From the NCBI RefSeq assembly GCF_000472925.1, contig NZ_AXAS01000075.1, positions 1 through 32,479 of the forward strand: 32,479 nt of DNA, in the 5' to 3' direction. The first letter of the stretch is position 1; every line of letters starts with the position of its first letter. Both the position numbers and the translations under genes were made by a program. This document shows, one piece after another, positions 30,714-32,479 of this stretch. The notes beneath the pieces are model-generated. The model did no database searches and was not told where the DNA came from. It saw nothing but the letters and a program-made list of their open reading frames with translations. This stretch comes from Bradyrhizobium sp. Ec3.3 (GTDB lineage Bacteria > Pseudomonadota > Alphaproteobacteria > Rhizobiales > Xanthobacteraceae).

Positions 30714-32172
30714 GGCCGTGTGAAAACACAGTACCGCTGTTATGATTCTCCCGTGATTCTGAGGGGGAATTGATGAGGCGCTTCGTTGAGGAGGCGGATC
30801 GTGGGCAACGGATGCTCCTGCCTGAATGCCTCGATGATTTCATTGACGAGAACAACCCTGTTCGCGCGATCGACGAGTTTGTCGATGCGCTTGATTTGGC
30901 CGAGATGTGCTTCGGTGGAGTTACGCCGGCGGCGACTGGCCGGCCGTCGTATCACCCCTCGGTTCTCCTGAAGCTTTACATCTACGGCTATCTGAACCGG
31001 GTGCAGTCAAGCCGGCGGCTGGAACGAGAGGCCGGACGCAACATCGAGGTGATGTGGCTGCTGGGTCGGCTTGCTCCCGATCACAAGACGATCGCGGACT
31101 TCCGCAAGGACAACAGCCTGGGGCTGCGTAAGGTCTGTGCGCGCTTTGTCGAGCTCTGCCGCGGGATGGGTCTTCTCACGACGGCGCGCGTCGCCATTGA
31201 TGGGAGCAAGTTCAAGGCTGTGAACAACCGGGACAGGAACTTCACGCGCGCGAAGGTGGAGCGGCGGCGTGCTCAGTTGGAGGAGAGCGTCGCGCGCTAT
31301 CTGAGCCAACTTGACACGGCCGACCGACAGGAGCCGAGCGAGGCGCTGGCGGCGAAGGTGACGAGGCTTACCGAGAAGCTGACGAAGCTGAAGGGGGAGA
31401 TGGGCAAGCTTGCTGCCTACGAGAAGCAGATGCTTGCTTCGCCGGATCAGCAAATCTCCCTGACCGATCCGGATAGCCGTTCGATGGCAACCACTGGCCG
31501 CGGATCCGGCGTTGTCGGCTACAATGTCCAAGTCGCCGTCGATACCGACCATCACCTGATCATCGCGCATGAGGTGACGAACAGCGGCTCAGATCGGGCA
31601 CAACTTGCCAATATGGCCAGGCAGGCGAAGGCTGTTCTGAAGACTGAGACGCTCGGGGCCGTTGCCGATCGCGGCTACTTCAGCAGCCCGGAGATCCTCG
31701 CCTGCCACGAGGCCGGCATCACAGTAACTCTACCCAAGCCGATGACTTCGGGCGCCAAGTCGGACGGACGCTTCGGTAAGCAGGACTTTGTCTATTTGCC
31801 GGAGGAAGACGCCTATCGTTGTCCGGCCGGGGAGCGATTGCCGTATCGCTATACAAACGAAGAAGCCGACAAGATGCTACGGCGCTACTGGACCAACGCC
31901 TGTAAGAATTGTTCGATCAAACCCCAGTGCACGCCCGGGTCAGAGCGACGGATCACGCGATGGGAGCACGAGGATCTGCTCGACGCCGTGCAGCAGCGGC
32001 TCGATGCGAACCCGCTCGCTATGCGCCTTCGTCGCGAGACCGTCGAGCATCCGTTCGGCACGATGAAGGCACGCATGGGAGCGACGCACTTCCTGACCAA
32101 AACTCTCCCAAGGGTAGCCGCCGAGATGGCCCTCTCGGTTCTGGCCTATAATCTGACCCGATGTATGGTCCG
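30714..32172 (+). mobile_element. IS1182-family element, right end missing
   Basis: The left end looks natural: GGCCGTGTGAAAACACAG, a typical terminal repeat of this group, ~55 bp before the transposase. The inverse sequence expected at the right (CTGTGTTTTCACACGGCC) does not occur before the window ends. The transposase frame leaves the family at about 32163. So the right end was deleted or replaced. Confidence 0.75.
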
Positions 32173-32296
32173 GCCGCGCGTTGCAAGAAGATTTCGACGA
32201 CCTGGCGGTGAGCGGTCTTGCATCAATGTATCCGGCCTCTGTTTGGAGCGTTGCTCCGGACCATCATGGATATCAGCGCGCATGCGAACTGATTAG
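30773..32296 (+). CDS. IS1182-family transposase with replaced C-terminus
   Basis: 507 residues. N-terminal blocks (ENNPVRAIDEFVDALDL, GRPSYHPSVLLKLYIYGYLN, LAPDHKTIADFRKDN) and DDE-type motifs (VAIDGSKFKAVN, AVADRGYFS, VEHPFGTMKARMG) are intact. A four-cysteine cluster CPAGE..CKNC...C is present, as in the family. GAGGGGG precedes the ATG by five bases. After MALSVLAYNLTRCM the usual short tail (about 15 residues) is replaced by ~45 arginine-rich residues from foreign DNA. The catalytic core is complete, but without a right end the element should be immobile. Confidence 0.85.
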   Translation: MRRFVEEADRGQRMLLPECLDDFIDENNPVRAIDEFVDALDLAEMCFGGVTPAATGRPSYHPSVLLKLYIYGYLNRVQSSRRLEREAGRNIEVMWLLGRLAPDHKTIADFRKDNSLGLRKVCARFVELCRGMGLLTTARVAIDGSKFKAVNNRDRNFTRAKVERRRAQLEESVARYLSQLDTADRQEPSEALAAKVTRLTEKLTKLKGEMGKLAAYEKQMLASPDQQISLTDPDSRSMATTGRGSGVVGYNVQVAVDTDHHLIIAHEVTNSGSDRAQLANMARQAKAVLKTETLGAVADRGYFSSPEILACHEAGITVTLPKPMTSGAKSDGRFGKQDFVYLPEEDAYRCPAGERLPYRYTNEEADKMLRRYWTNACKNCSIKPQCTPGSERRITRWEHEDLLDAVQQRLDANPLAMRLRRETVEHPFGTMKARMGATHFLTKTLPRVAAEMALSVLAYNLTRCMVRPRVARRFRRPGGERSCINVSGLCLERCSGPSWISARMRTD

Positions 32297-32344
32297 CGGT
32301 CAGGCCTCGACCGGGCCATTCGGGTCACCAGTGTTCGCATGCGC
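32279..32344. repeat. 12-bp inverted repeat
   Basis: GCGCATGCGAAC (32279-32290) and its exact complement GTTCGCATGCGC (32333-32344) are separated by 42 bases. It lies at the fusion between the IS1182 remnant and unknown DNA, and could be part of another element's end. No gene is supported from here to 32479. Confidence 0.6.
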
Positions 32345-32479
32345 CGGGAAGACCGATCCTCCATACTCGTCTTATCTTCTCGCAGACCTCGGCGGGTAAG
32401 ATTACATCGTCGATGGGTCTCTCCTCATTTCATGGCTGTTCCTTTGTTCGTGCCTGGCGGTCGTTCCTTCGTCCCGGCC

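Noticed and set aside
1..32479. CRISPR arrays, rRNA genes, plasmid or phage origins
   Set aside because: No regularly spaced repeat series, no rRNA-like text and no replication genes were seen; the 21-bp doublets are adjacent copies without spacers.

Overview
The window reads as accessory DNA from a slow-growing rhizobium, most likely Bradyrhizobium or a close Rhizobiales relative. The clues are high GC, three stand-alone tryptophan/tyrosine-type ABC solute-binding proteins (PF04392 family), a hydrogenase-maturation HoxX end, a DUF1127 protein, and several small hypothetical proteins of a kind I associate with Bradyrhizobium. The species call is inference; no rRNA or housekeeping gene is present.

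Layout. 1-2.2 kb: the broken end of hoxX, a sliver of a YedK/SRAP gene, an IS110 transposase sliver and a decayed dsrE-like gene. 2.2-4.1 kb: an intact minus-strand pair (Tat-exported metallo-beta-lactamase-fold hydrolase and non-heme chloroperoxidase-type alpha/beta hydrolase) with which the dead dsrE probably formed an operon. 4.5-6.1 kb: a CDF-type metal transporter bracketed by pieces of a modular dispersed repeat. 6.2-9.4 kb: a DUF899 thioredoxin-like protein, a complete IS4-family element (7194-8770) and a 5'-deleted ATP-grasp gene. 9.4-16 kb: small hypothetical genes, a TPR protein, a membrane protein, and slivers of a serine recombinase, a Tc/SpvB-type toxin and a tyrosine integrase. 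16.4-22.5 kb: three PF04392 binding proteins, an IS110 C-terminal sliver, and a LysR regulator divergent from an NMT1-like binding protein. 22.6-24.6 kb: a CadC-type winged-helix/TPR regulator divergent from a DUF1127 gene. 25.2-28 kb: a vanadium-haloperoxidase-like gene interrupted by an in-frame stop and a truncated, frameshifted SRAP gene. 28.2-30.2 kb: small hypothetical genes. 30.7-32.2 kb: an IS1182-family element whose right end has been replaced.

The main theme is decay and rearrangement. More than ten genes are truncated, frameshifted or stopped, and parts of at least five different mobile elements are scattered between a few intact metabolic genes. I found no convincing complete novel defence or biosynthetic system. 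The most interesting items are the toxin remnant, the haloperoxidase lacking its expected active-site histidine, the modular repeat bracketing the metal transporter, the orphan TPR protein, and several very short genes below usual gene-calling limits.
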